A DNA stretch of 64,000 nt, taken from the NCBI RefSeq assembly GCF_009807035.1, contig NZ_WUBI01000004.1, forward strand, positions 310,001 to 374,000, read 5' to 3'. How positions within the stretch are numbered: position 1 is the first letter of the stretch; every line of letters starts with the position of its first letter. The DNA comes from Paenibacillus dendrobii (GTDB lineage: Bacteria > Bacillota > Bacilli > Paenibacillales > Paenibacillaceae). A model generated the notes under the pieces. The model did no database searches and had not been told where the DNA came from. It saw only the letters and a program-made list of their open reading frames with translations. The translations under genes and the position numbers were made by a program. Positions 34,317-42,845 of the stretch are shown here, one piece after another.

Positions 34317-35477
34317 ATGGCTTATCTGGAGTTTGACCCGAGCGACTATTCCGTCACGTTTCAATCGGAAACGATTACGTTGTTGGCCAAGGAGTATGCG
34401 CTCCTCCGGTTTCTCTACCAGCATGCTGGTCAGACCTTCACGCGGGAACAGCTGCTGGATCAGGTATGGCCGATGGAATACCCGGTCGAGCGCACGGTGG
34501 ATGATCATATTTACCGGCTGCGGAAGAAGCTGAAGCGCTGGAGCGCGCGGGTTCAGCTGGGTACCGTGCGGGGGCTCGGCTACAGCCTGGCGCTGAAGGA
34601 AGCCCCTGTACTTGCGGTTCCGTCTCTGACGGACAGCGGACTTCAACAGCAGATCCGGCAGCTGCTGGACACCTACCAGCTGCTTGGACAAAGCAAGGCG
34701 ATGCTGGCCCTCGCCAATCAGCAGGAGGTGCTGGGCGTAAGCATCGATTCGCTGCATTTGAATTTTTTGCACTTTGTGCAGGCGGATCTGGAAGGACTGA
34801 TGCAAGCCTCCGAAGCGGATGGACCGGGCGTATTATATTGGCTGCTTGCGTCCTATTATTCCTATTATTATGAGCCGCAGCAATGCCTGGGATATTTTGA
34901 ACATGCGATTCGAGCACGCATTCTCCCGTACGAAATGCAGCGCGAGCTGGAACTGCTTAATATATTGGGGCTGTATGCCGATAACGGCCGAATGGCAGAG
35001 GATTTGGAGCGCGTGCAGGAGGCTTACCGGGTCATCGACGGGCTTGATGGCGAGCTTGATAGCTTTAGAGTCCACATCGCATCGGTTGAAATGTACATCC
35101 ACCTTAAGGCAAGGAACGAGCAGGAGGCCGAGCGCTGCTCGGTCGCGATCGAGAAGATGCTTGCTGAAGCTCCCTATCTGCGGGAGATCTGCACCTATCA
35201 TGGGCTGAAAGGAAGACTGCTGCTGCTTCAGGGACGCCGTTCGGAAGCCGCGACAGCATTCGAGCACGGCCTTGCTGTCGGCGAGGAGGCGCATAATATG
35301 CCGCTGCTCGTGCATTCTGTCATCGGGACGCTGGATTTCCTGGAGAACGTGCAGGGAGATCCTATGCTGCAGCGGAAATTCCGGGCGCGGTTGGTTGAAT
35401 TTGACCGGATTTACGAACTTTCGATGCATAAGAAGCCAATAGAACTAGCTATTGAGCGGATTTTGGGATCCGTCTGA
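34317..35477 (+). CDS. Winged-helix regulator with helical-repeat domain
   Basis: A 386-residue protein joining an OmpR/PhoB-type winged helix (residues 1-97: ITLLAKEYALLRFLYQ; TFTREQLLDQVWP; RTVDDHIYRLRKKLKRW; GTVRGLGYSL) to a long alpha-helical region (about 120-380) with TPR-like pairs (YSYYYEPQQCLGYFEHAIRA; KGRLLLLQGRRSEAATAFEHG). There is no receiver domain, so it is not a classical response regulator. The design recalls SARP/BTAD activators without closely matching them. ATG 34317 has the ribosome site GGGGAGGAAAG. A divergent azlCD and a downstream MFS gene 60 bases on are the likely targets; this is inference. Confidence 0.75.
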   Translation: MAYLEFDPSDYSVTFQSETITLLAKEYALLRFLYQHAGQTFTREQLLDQVWPMEYPVERTVDDHIYRLRKKLKRWSARVQLGTVRGLGYSLALKEAPVLAVPSLTDSGLQQQIRQLLDTYQLLGQSKAMLALANQQEVLGVSIDSLHLNFLHFVQADLEGLMQASEADGPGVLYWLLASYYSYYYEPQQCLGYFEHAIRARILPYEMQRELELLNILGLYADNGRMAEDLERVQEAYRVIDGLDGELDSFRVHIASVEMYIHLKARNEQEAERCSVAIEKMLAEAPYLREICTYHGLKGRLLLLQGRRSEAATAFEHGLAVGEEAHNMPLLVHSVIGTLDFLENVQGDPMLQRKFRARLVEFDRIYELSMHKKPIELAIERILGSV

Positions 35478-35537
35478 TATTCCTCTGATATTTCCCCGTT
35501 AAAGTGAGCTTATCTTGATCTAAACGGAGGAATAAGC

Positions 35538-36857
35538 ATGACCACTCTATCATCAGCATCTTCTAATGCAAGCAAGCGCCCGGCGTCCGTCTGGGCCAAC
35601 AAGACGTTTACACGCATGTTTACCGCTTATGCGATGGCATCCTTCGGCGAATGGTTCGACGCGTTTGCGATCGAAATCCTCGTGGCGTACCGTTGGCACG
35701 CCGATCCATTCATGATTGCCTTAATCCCGGTGATGATGGCCCTGCCGGGAATCGTGCTCGGTTCCTTTGCCGGTGTCATTGCCGACCGGTGGAAGAAGGT
35801 TAACCTCATGATGCTGGCCGACGCGGCCGAGACGGTGCTGACCATTCTGCTGCTGTTTGTACCGAACATGTATTGGCTGCTCCCGCTATTGCTGCTTCGT
35901 GCCGCGATGGGTGTCATTCGCGTTCCGGCGCATCAGGCGCTCACGCGCCAGGTCGTTTGGAAGGACCAGCTGCTGAAGGCGACCTCCTATAATGGGCTCG
36001 TGAATCAGTTCTCGAAAATCGCCGGTCCCTTGCTGGGCGCGGTTGCCCTAACGGTCATTTCGCCGCAGCTGTGCATCGCCGTGAACGCGTTGACCCGTTT
36101 GGTTTCTGGCATTCTGCTGTTTACGCTAAAGGATATCGACCAGAATACGGCCGCAGAGAAGTTCGAGGAAACGCAGTGTCCGGAAGGTGGAGAAGGGCGT
36201 AAGCCAAGCTTTATTCAATTGTGGAAGCAAGGGTGGTCCGTGCTGGTAGAACGGCGATTGCTGCTCAGCAGCTTTATCGTCAATATGACCGTGACGCTGG
36301 TGATCCTGATGATCGATTTTCAATTTCCGACGCTATACCGGGAAATCGCTCCGAATAACGAATCCCTGCTTGGCTGGATGATCGCTTCGACCGGCGTTGG
36401 GGCCGTCTTGACGATTCTGCTCTTAAATCGCCTCGGCAGGGTCCGCTACGGGATCGGGATCGGAGGCGGTGTGGCGCTGATCGGAGCAGCCTTTGGATGC
36501 ATGGGGCTGCTTAGCCCGGAATCTTCGGAAGCGTGGAGCATCGTGCTCGGGCTGTTCATCGGCATCGGCAACGGGCTGACGATCGTGACGTATAACTATG
36601 TGCTGCAGAAGGAAACGCCGGAAGGGTTGACGGGCCGCATTTTCGGCATTCAAAATACGTCGGCCAGCACCATGATGATCGCAGCGCCGTTGATTGGAGG
36701 CGCACTGATTCAAGGAATGGGCGTGGGCAAGGTTTTCTTCATGCTGGGAATTGTGGTTCTCGTCATCGGAGCAGGCTGTCTGGCGTTTCAACGGTTGCTG
36801 TGGCCACCCTATCAGGTAACAACTGATTTACAAGCTTCGAAGGAAGTCTCCGGCTAA
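35538..36857 (+). CDS. MFS transporter (MFS_3-type)
   Basis: A 439-residue MFS protein with about 12 membrane segments. The signature GVIADRWKKVNLMMLADAAETVLTI (about residues 77-101) and RVPAHQALTRQVV (about 133-145) match the multidrug and macrolide-exporter branch. The ribosome site CGGAGG precedes ATG 35538. It is 60 bases behind the winged-helix regulator in the same direction, and the two may be one transcript. Its substrate is unknown. Confidence 0.85.
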   Translation: MTTLSSASSNASKRPASVWANKTFTRMFTAYAMASFGEWFDAFAIEILVAYRWHADPFMIALIPVMMALPGIVLGSFAGVIADRWKKVNLMMLADAAETVLTILLLFVPNMYWLLPLLLLRAAMGVIRVPAHQALTRQVVWKDQLLKATSYNGLVNQFSKIAGPLLGAVALTVISPQLCIAVNALTRLVSGILLFTLKDIDQNTAAEKFEETQCPEGGEGRKPSFIQLWKQGWSVLVERRLLLSSFIVNMTVTLVILMIDFQFPTLYREIAPNNESLLGWMIASTGVGAVLTILLLNRLGRVRYGIGIGGGVALIGAAFGCMGLLSPESSEAWSIVLGLFIGIGNGLTIVTYNYVLQKETPEGLTGRIFGIQNTSASTMMIAAPLIGGALIQGMGVGKVFFMLGIVVLVIGAGCLAFQRLLWPPYQVTTDLQASKEVSG

Positions 36858-36975
36858 CCGCAAAATGATGTATAGGGATTCGGAATGAGAGATGAAAGGC
36901 GTGACCCGGTACCGTTCGAAAATAGATTGACAGCCTTTTCCATTCTCACTTTAATAGAGGTTGAGGTGATGATCA

Positions 36976-37503
36976 ATGACAACCGCTTTACTCATCATTG
37001 ATATGCAGATTGCTTTATTCTCCTATGAGGGCGAACCTTTATACAGGGGAGAACAAGTGCTGGACAACATCGGCCGCCTGATTGATGGGGCCTGGCGTGC
37101 CGGGGCACCGGTCATTTACGTGCAGCACTGCAGCCTGGAGGACGACGAGTTCCGGGAAGGCAGCGACACGTGGCCGATCCATCCGCGGATTGCGCCGCAG
37201 GAGACCAACTTTATCGTCAAAAAATACTCCTGGGACGCTTTCCACGGAACGCCGCTTCAGGAATACCTTCAAAATCAGGGCGTTCAAAAATTGGTGATTG
37301 CCGGCGGACAAACGGAATTCTGCCTGGACACCACCTGCCGCAGAGCATACAGCATGGGGTACAAAAATATTCTTGCGCAGGATGCGCATACCACCTTGGA
37401 CAGCAAGCTCATGACGGCCCCGCAGATCATTGCCCATCATGAACATGTGCTTGGGGGGAGATTCGTGGAGCTGAAGCCGTCGGCAGAGGTTATTTTTAAA
37501 TAA
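36976..37503 (+). CDS. Isochorismatase-family cysteine hydrolase
   Basis: A 175-residue cysteine hydrolase. The triad is Asp 9 (LLIIDMQ), Lys 82 or 83 (FIVKKYSWDAF) and Cys 116 in GGQTEFCLDTTCRRAYSMGY, with the usual cis-peptide region before it. Family members hydrolyse isochorismate, nicotinamide or other small amides, and this one cannot be narrowed down. GAGGTGATG lies just before ATG 36976. The LD-carboxypeptidase gene follows 24 bases later in the same direction. Confidence 0.83.
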   Translation: MTTALLIIDMQIALFSYEGEPLYRGEQVLDNIGRLIDGAWRAGAPVIYVQHCSLEDDEFREGSDTWPIHPRIAPQETNFIVKKYSWDAFHGTPLQEYLQNQGVQKLVIAGGQTEFCLDTTCRRAYSMGYKNILAQDAHTTLDSKLMTAPQIIAHHEHVLGGRFVELKPSAEVIFK

Positions 37504-37527
37504 ACGAAAGAAAGCGGGGAATTCGCT

Positions 37528-38544
37528 ATGATCCGATATCCGATCTTGAAGGAAGGGGCCGTCATCGGCAGCACAGCGCCTTCATCCGGCGTGGAGCAAT
37601 CCATGCACGGCCTGATCCGGGAGGCAGTCAGCCGCCTGGAAAGCGCAGGATTTAACATGGTGGTCGGAGATACCGTATGGACGCAGGCCAAAGCCAAATC
37701 CGCACCGGCGAAAGTGCGCGGCGAGGAGTTTAACCGCATGCTGCGCGACGATGCCATCGATCTGATCGTGCCGCCATGGGGCGGTGAGCTGCTGATCGAG
37801 ATTTTGGAACATTTGGACTTAGAACATATACCGGAAAAATGGATTCTCGGCTACTCCGACATCAGCTTGCTGCTGCTTACGATCACGCTCCGAACAGGCC
37901 TCGCAACCGCCCACGGCACCAACTTGGTCGATCTCCGCGGCGAGTATGCGGACGACACGACCGCGATGTGGCATACCGTGCTGTCGACGAAAGCCGGCGA
38001 TTCCGTGCTTCAGCACTCGTCAGCCCGGTACCAGAAGGAATGGAATCACGCTGAACCCTCGCCATGCGTGTTCCACTTGACCGAGCCGACCGCTTGGGTG
38101 GCGGTGTCCGGTGGCAAGGTCAGCCTGAAAGGCCGCCTGCTGGGCGGCTGTATCGACGTGATCCGGCACGTAATCGGTACGCCGTACGGCGATGTCCGAA
38201 GCTTCCAGCGGGATACCATCGGGGGAGAGCCCGTCCTATGGTATCTCGAAAACTGCGAGTTAAACATGGCCGACCAGCGGCGGTCGCTGGTACAGATGAA
38301 GCTGGCGGGATGGTTCGACTACTGCTCGGGATTGATGTTTGGCAGAAGCGGGGCCAATCGCCCGGTTGAAGGGTACAAGGCCGAGGACATGTACCGCGAG
38401 CTTGCGGAAGAACTGCAGGTGCCGATCGTGTATGACATCGACTGCGGCCATGTGCCGCCGCAAATCACCTTGATCAACGGCGCGTACGCCGAGGTGGAGG
38501 TAGAGAACGGGCAGGGGAAGATTACGCAGTATTTTAGACCGTAA
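37528..38544 (+). CDS. LD-carboxypeptidase family S66 (MccF-like)
   Basis: A 338-residue S66 serine peptidase. The nucleophile is Ser 110 in ILGYSDIS, and the Glu/His partners lie in the C-terminal half (LKGRLLGGCIDVIRHVIGT and VYDIDCGHVPPQITL). The GYSDIS form and IPEKW...T.L...HG belong to the MccF-type branch, which cleaves amide bonds of microcin C-like compounds or acts on L,D-peptides of wall turnover. It could therefore serve self-immunity or muropeptide recycling. GGGGAATTCGCT precedes ATG 37528. There is no signal peptide, so it is cytoplasmic. Confidence 0.85.
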   Translation: MIRYPILKEGAVIGSTAPSSGVEQSMHGLIREAVSRLESAGFNMVVGDTVWTQAKAKSAPAKVRGEEFNRMLRDDAIDLIVPPWGGELLIEILEHLDLEHIPEKWILGYSDISLLLLTITLRTGLATAHGTNLVDLRGEYADDTTAMWHTVLSTKAGDSVLQHSSARYQKEWNHAEPSPCVFHLTEPTAWVAVSGGKVSLKGRLLGGCIDVIRHVIGTPYGDVRSFQRDTIGGEPVLWYLENCELNMADQRRSLVQMKLAGWFDYCSGLMFGRSGANRPVEGYKAEDMYRELAEELQVPIVYDIDCGHVPPQITLINGAYAEVEVENGQGKITQYFRP

Positions 38545-38694
38545 GCGTGCTACTTTTTCCGCCTGAGCGGTTTCGAACCAGCGGCCGATAGGGCAAGCCC
38601 AACCGGCTTACGGATGGAGATACTAGCCGGATGGAAAACAGTTGGCGGCGAAATGCGTGCATAGGTCTTTGTTTTTTAACAATCATGTGCAAAC

Positions 38695-38840
38695 GTAGCG
38701 GAGGGGGCGGAATCGTTCTGAAGAAATGCAACGGTCGCCTTTGTCTCCGAATTTCAACCTTGTTAAAATAAAATTAAAAATTTGGAGACAACAGCGATCG
38801 GAAGAACGATCCGTCACCGGAGCGGCCACAAAGCACGATG
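38695..38840 (+). repeat. Dispersed structured repeat, copy 2
   Basis: A 146-bp copy. The inner arms are GTCTCCGAATTT (38743-38754) and AAATTTGGAGAC (38778-38789), perfectly paired although the bases differ from copy 1. The outer arms and the block ACAGCGATCGGAAGAACGAT are as in copy 1. It ends in GCACGATG. It lies in the 471-base gap between the LD-carboxypeptidase gene and the first permease gene, directly ahead of a terminator. Confidence 0.87.
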
Positions 38841-38848
38841 ACCAAAAT

Positions 38849-38890
38849 TAAACGCCAAAGGACAGCCATGTCCCGAGGCGTTTTCTTTTT
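38849..38890 (+). terminator. Terminator between repeat copy 2 and the carbohydrate locus
   Basis: AAACGCC pairs with GGCGTTT, with an inner GGAC/GTCC stem, followed by a TTTTCTTTTT tract. Confidence 0.75.
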
Positions 38891-39015
38891 ACAAGCTACA
38901 CATTCACCTTAAAAAATCACCAGCCCATAACACAGGACGCCATGCAGCCTACACCATTCAGGCAGTAGTATATAGGCAAGCACAACCCGTGCATAAGAGG
39001 CGAAGGAGGCTCGTG

Positions 39016-39984
39016 ATGTCCAACCAAACCGAAACGGCTGCACGCTTGCCAACCGGCATCAAGAGAAAAACGAACAAAGATAACAACATTTGGCGACTGA
39101 TATGGAAATACAAGGTGCTTTACCTGATCTCCATCCCCAGCATTCTCTACTTCATCATCTTCAAATACATCCCGCTGGGCGGCTCGATCATCGCGTTCCA
39201 GGAGTACAACATTTTCAAGGGCTTCGGCGGCAGCGAGTGGGTTGGTTTTGCCCATTTTGCCGAGATGTTCAGGCACTACGACTTTCTGCGGATTCTCAAT
39301 AACACAGTACTGATCGGCTTGTATGACCTGATCTTCGCTTTTCCGGCGCCGATCATCCTGGCGATCCTGCTGAACGAGCTGCGGCTCATCGTGTTTAAGA
39401 GGGTCGTGCAGACGGTGGTCTACATGCCGCATTTTCTCTCCTGGGTCGTCATCGCCGGTATGTCCGTGGCGATTTTGTCTCCGACGACGGGCGTACTGAA
39501 TCAGCTGCTTGGCCTGTTCGGTATTGATCCTCTCTATTTTCTCGGCGATAACTCCTACATCCGCACCGTGCTCGTCGGTTCGGGCATTTGGAGGGATACC
39601 GGCTACGGCACCATTCTGTACTTGGCAGCGCTCGCGGGCATCAATCCCGAACTGTACGAAGCGGCGCAAATCGACGGGGCCAACCGCTGGAAGCAGACGC
39701 TGCGAATTACACTGCCGGCGCTGCTGCCGACAATCATGATTTTGTTCCTGCTGCATATTGGCAAGTTTCTGGATTTCGGCTTCGAACGGGTGTGGGTGTT
39801 CCTGAACGCCCTGAACACGGAGAACGGCGAGATTTTGGATACGTATATTTATCGCGCGGGGCTTCTCTCCCAGCAGTACAGCTATACAACGGCCGTCGGC
39901 TTGTTCAAATCGATAGTCGGGCTTGTGCTGGTGATGGCGGGTAACTTTTTCAGCCGCAAAACGACGGGCGAGAGCCTGTACTAA
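39016..39984 (+). CDS. Oligosaccharide ABC permease (LplB-type)
   Basis: A 322-residue permease with six membrane segments and a hydrophilic start of about 35 residues. The segment KYKVLYLISIPSILYFIIFKY (about 29-49, in two parts) and the EAA loop EAAQIDGANRWKQTLRITLPALLP (about 214-237) are typical of the LplB/YtcP-type family that imports complex polysaccharide fragments. AAGGAGG precedes ATG 39016. It starts the carbohydrate locus together with the second permease 18 bases downstream. No ATPase gene is present, so a shared MsmX-type ATPase is inferred. Confidence 0.9.
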   Translation: MSNQTETAARLPTGIKRKTNKDNNIWRLIWKYKVLYLISIPSILYFIIFKYIPLGGSIIAFQEYNIFKGFGGSEWVGFAHFAEMFRHYDFLRILNNTVLIGLYDLIFAFPAPIILAILLNELRLIVFKRVVQTVVYMPHFLSWVVIAGMSVAILSPTTGVLNQLLGLFGIDPLYFLGDNSYIRTVLVGSGIWRDTGYGTILYLAALAGINPELYEAAQIDGANRWKQTLRITLPALLPTIMILFLLHIGKFLDFGFERVWVFLNALNTENGEILDTYIYRAGLLSQQYSYTTAVGLFKSIVGLVLVMAGNFFSRKTTGESLY

Positions 39985-40002
39985 CGAGGAGGGGACAACA
40001 GC

Positions 40003-40884
40003 ATGTACGGAACCATATCCAAAAGCTACAAAACCTTCAACGCGTTCAATATTCTGTTTCTAACATTGCTCGGGCTGATCATGTTCCTGCCGTTCCTGAA
40101 TGTCATCGCGCAATCGTTCAGCTCGTCCGCGGCCATTACGGAAGGAAAAGTCAGCTTTTTGCCGGTAGACTTTACCTTGATCAACTATCAGTATGTATTC
40201 AGCGATGCCTCCATCTGGCGGGCTTTCGGCGTATCCGTGTTCGTCACGATTGCCGGCACGCTGATCAACCTGGTCGCAACCGCGACGCTCGCGTATCCGG
40301 TCTCCAGACCCGAGTATGTGGGACGCCGGATCGTCGTGCTGATGGTGCTCATCACGATGATTTTCAGCGCGCCGCTCATTCCGAACTTCCTATTGATTAA
40401 AAACCTGCACATGATGAATACGCCGTGGGCGCTCATCATTCCGGGCGCGGTCAGCGCATTCAACTTTTTCGTGATGCATTCCTTCTTCAAGCAGCTGCCG
40501 CCGGAAATCATCGATTCCGCACGGATCGACGGCTGCGGAGAACTGCGGATCATGATGAAGATGGTTCTTCCTCTATCCAAGCCGGTCATGGCTTCGCTCG
40601 GCATCTTTTATGCCGTTGGGCACTGGAATGCATACATGAGTGCATTGTATTATATTGATCAGCCGAAATGGTGGCCGCTGCAGGTCAAGCTGAAGCGAAT
40701 GTTCGAAACTGACGACATCAGCATCGACCCGAGCGCATCGCAGTTCACGGACCTGGCACATACCTCGCCCGAGGGCATCAAAATGGCGACCATTATCATT
40801 GCCACACTGCCGATCATTATGATTTATCCGTTTTTGCAAAGGCATTTCGTGAAAGGGCTTACACTTGGGGCGGTGAAATCTTAA
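40003..40884 (+). CDS. Oligosaccharide ABC permease (LplC-type)
   Basis: The second permease, 293 residues with six membrane segments. Typical parts are FNILFLTLLGLIMFLPFLNV (about residues 13-32), an EAA-like loop DSARIDGCGELRIMMKMVLPLSKP (about 168-191) and the C-terminal QRHFVKGLTLGAVKS. The long loop before the last segment (WWPLQVKLKRMFETDD) is a feature of LplC/YtcP proteins. GAGGAGGGG precedes ATG 40003. It pairs with the preceding gene. Confidence 0.9.
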   Translation: MYGTISKSYKTFNAFNILFLTLLGLIMFLPFLNVIAQSFSSSAAITEGKVSFLPVDFTLINYQYVFSDASIWRAFGVSVFVTIAGTLINLVATATLAYPVSRPEYVGRRIVVLMVLITMIFSAPLIPNFLLIKNLHMMNTPWALIIPGAVSAFNFFVMHSFFKQLPPEIIDSARIDGCGELRIMMKMVLPLSKPVMASLGIFYAVGHWNAYMSALYYIDQPKWWPLQVKLKRMFETDDISIDPSASQFTDLAHTSPEGIKMATIIIATLPIIMIYPFLQRHFVKGLTLGAVKS

Positions 40885-40961
40885 AAAATGACATGTGCAC
40901 ATGAAGCTGCGACCTCACGGTATCTTCAAATTTGAGGATACAATCGAGTATATAAGCCAAA

Positions 40962-41108
40962 GTAGCGAAGGGAACGGAATCGATCTGAAGAAATGTAATG
41001 GTCGCCTTTGTCTTCGGATTTCCCCCTTTACAGGACTAATTCAGGAAATCCGAAGACAACAGCGATCGGAAGAACGATCCGTAACCGTAGCGTCCACCTA
41101 GCACGATG
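40962..41108 (+). repeat. Dispersed structured repeat, copy 3
   Basis: A 147-bp copy. The inner arms GTCTTCGGATTTC (41010-41022) and GAAATCCGAAGAC (41045-41057) are perfectly paired and again differ from the other copies on both sides together. The 3' block is identical; the outer arm has one mismatch. It ends GCACGATG. It sits between the permease and binding-lipoprotein genes. A smaller hairpin, GTATC..GATAC (40920-40941), lies 20 bases before it. Confidence 0.87.
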
Positions 41109-41173
41109 ATGTTTTGTATTGCTTCTAAGACTTACCCGCAGCAATTCATTATTTCGGAAAAGAGGGGATTTGT

Positions 41174-42754
41174 TTGAAGAAGTGGGCCAGCTTGGCGTTA
41201 ACCTGCATGCTCGCGATGAGCTTTTTGGCAGGATGCTCGGGGACAAAGGAACCGGCAAAGGAGGAGGCCGCAAGCGGCGGCGACAAGCCGGTGGAAGCAG
41301 CGGCGGATGAGGTCACGAAGTTCTCGATTTCCCTGCGGACGCTCAATTTCGGTTATGTGGAGAAATCGCCGGACATCAACGCGGATAAATGGGTGAAAAG
41401 ACTCGAGGAAATGACGAAGACGGATATGGATATTCGTCTCGTGCCTCATAAGGAATATGAGCAGAAGATGGTGCAGATGTTCGCCACGAACGATATCCCG
41501 GACGTCGTGCAGGGACAGGGCGGCACGACCGGCAAAGAAATGGCGGGATCGGTGGAGGCGGGCGTGTTCATGCCGCTGGATGATCTCTTGAAGGAGTATG
41601 GACCGCATCTGCTGGAAAAAATTCCGAAAGAAGCATGGAATCGGATGTCCTATAAAGGTAAAATTTATGGTATCCCGGAATGGCTGGGCAATCCTTCCCG
41701 CCGGGCGACCTGGATCCGCAAGGATTTGCTGGACCAAACGGGATTACCCGTCCCGAAAACCGTGGATGAATACCTGAACGTGCTGCGCGCCTTCAAGAAG
41801 CTGGGCGTGGAGAACCCGTATATGGGACGCCAGGATTTCAAATACGCGGATACGTTTTTCGGCTCCTATGACGTGTTCCCTTACTTAAATCAGTTTGAGG
41901 AATCAGATGGTCAGGTGCAGCCGAAATTCATGGATTCGGACAATATGATGAAAGCGCTGTCTACTTATAAAACGATGTTTGACGAGGGCCTGATCAATAA
42001 GGAATTCGCAACGATCAACCCGACGACGTTCAAAAACACGATCCTGGCCGGCAAAGCAGGCATGTGGACGATGAATGCCAACGAGCTGATCCAGTGGCAG
42101 ACTCAGCTGCAGGATACCGTGAAGGACGCCAAGCTTGAAATCATTCCTTCTCCGGTCGGACCGGACGGCAAAGGCGGCTATTACCTCTATGGCGACGTAG
42201 CCCGTTCTTATTTCATCAATGCCAAATACAAGCATCCGGAGAAGATCATTCAATTCTTCGACTGGATGGTGTCGGACGAAGCCGAGCAATTCTTCACTTA
42301 TGGCGTTGAAGGCGAGAATTACACCAAAGAGGGAGACCAAATCAACTACAAACAGCCAACCGATTCCCAGGCTGTCGACGAGGAGCGCTACCGCCAGGCC
42401 TTCCTGTGGATGGTACAGGATACGACCTACAATAAAGGATCGCTGAGCCTGACAGAAGAGGGCAAAAGCCTGATGAGCGTCTTTGACAATACGCTGGCAA
42501 ACGAAGGCCGGGACGGCATCGAGTTCGACCCGCGCCTGGAAGCATTCAAGAAGAATCCGGATATCACGCCGCTTTCCGATACGCCTCCGCCGCTGCTGAT
42601 TACCCATATGGTGAAAATGGTATACGGCCAGGAGCCGATCGAGAATTGGCCGAAGGTCATCGAAGAGTGGAAGTCCAAGGGCGGCAGCGACGTGCTTAAG
42701 GAAGCGAACGAGCGCTATCAAACCAAGGAAGGCGTGTTCCTCCCTCGTAAATAG
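41174..42754 (+). CDS. Oligosaccharide-binding lipoprotein (LplA-type)
   Basis: An extracellular solute-binding lipoprotein of 526 residues, in the size class that serves LplBC-type permeases. The signal peptide KKWASLALTCMLAMSFLAGC ends in the lipobox LAGC, followed by a Lys/Glu/Ala-rich linker to about residue 50. Core segments are IPDVVQGQGGTTGKEMAGSV, NPSRRATWIRKDLLDQTG and YYLYGDVARSYFINAKYKHPEK. The start is a TTG with GAGGGG about 6 bases upstream. It is separated from the permeases by 289 bases with repeat copy 3, so its mRNA level may differ from theirs. Confidence 0.88.
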   Translation: MKKWASLALTCMLAMSFLAGCSGTKEPAKEEAASGGDKPVEAAADEVTKFSISLRTLNFGYVEKSPDINADKWVKRLEEMTKTDMDIRLVPHKEYEQKMVQMFATNDIPDVVQGQGGTTGKEMAGSVEAGVFMPLDDLLKEYGPHLLEKIPKEAWNRMSYKGKIYGIPEWLGNPSRRATWIRKDLLDQTGLPVPKTVDEYLNVLRAFKKLGVENPYMGRQDFKYADTFFGSYDVFPYLNQFEESDGQVQPKFMDSDNMMKALSTYKTMFDEGLINKEFATINPTTFKNTILAGKAGMWTMNANELIQWQTQLQDTVKDAKLEIIPSPVGPDGKGGYYLYGDVARSYFINAKYKHPEKIIQFFDWMVSDEAEQFFTYGVEGENYTKEGDQINYKQPTDSQAVDEERYRQAFLWMVQDTTYNKGSLSLTEEGKSLMSVFDNTLANEGRDGIEFDPRLEAFKKNPDITPLSDTPPPLLITHMVKMVYGQEPIENWPKVIEEWKSKGGSDVLKEANERYQTKEGVFLPRK

Positions 42755-42845
42755 CGGACCAGCGCCATGCAGCCTGAAGCCGTGCCGGGATTGGCAACTA
42801 TCCGGATATCTCTTCGCATATGGAATCGAAAGGAGCTGCATACGC

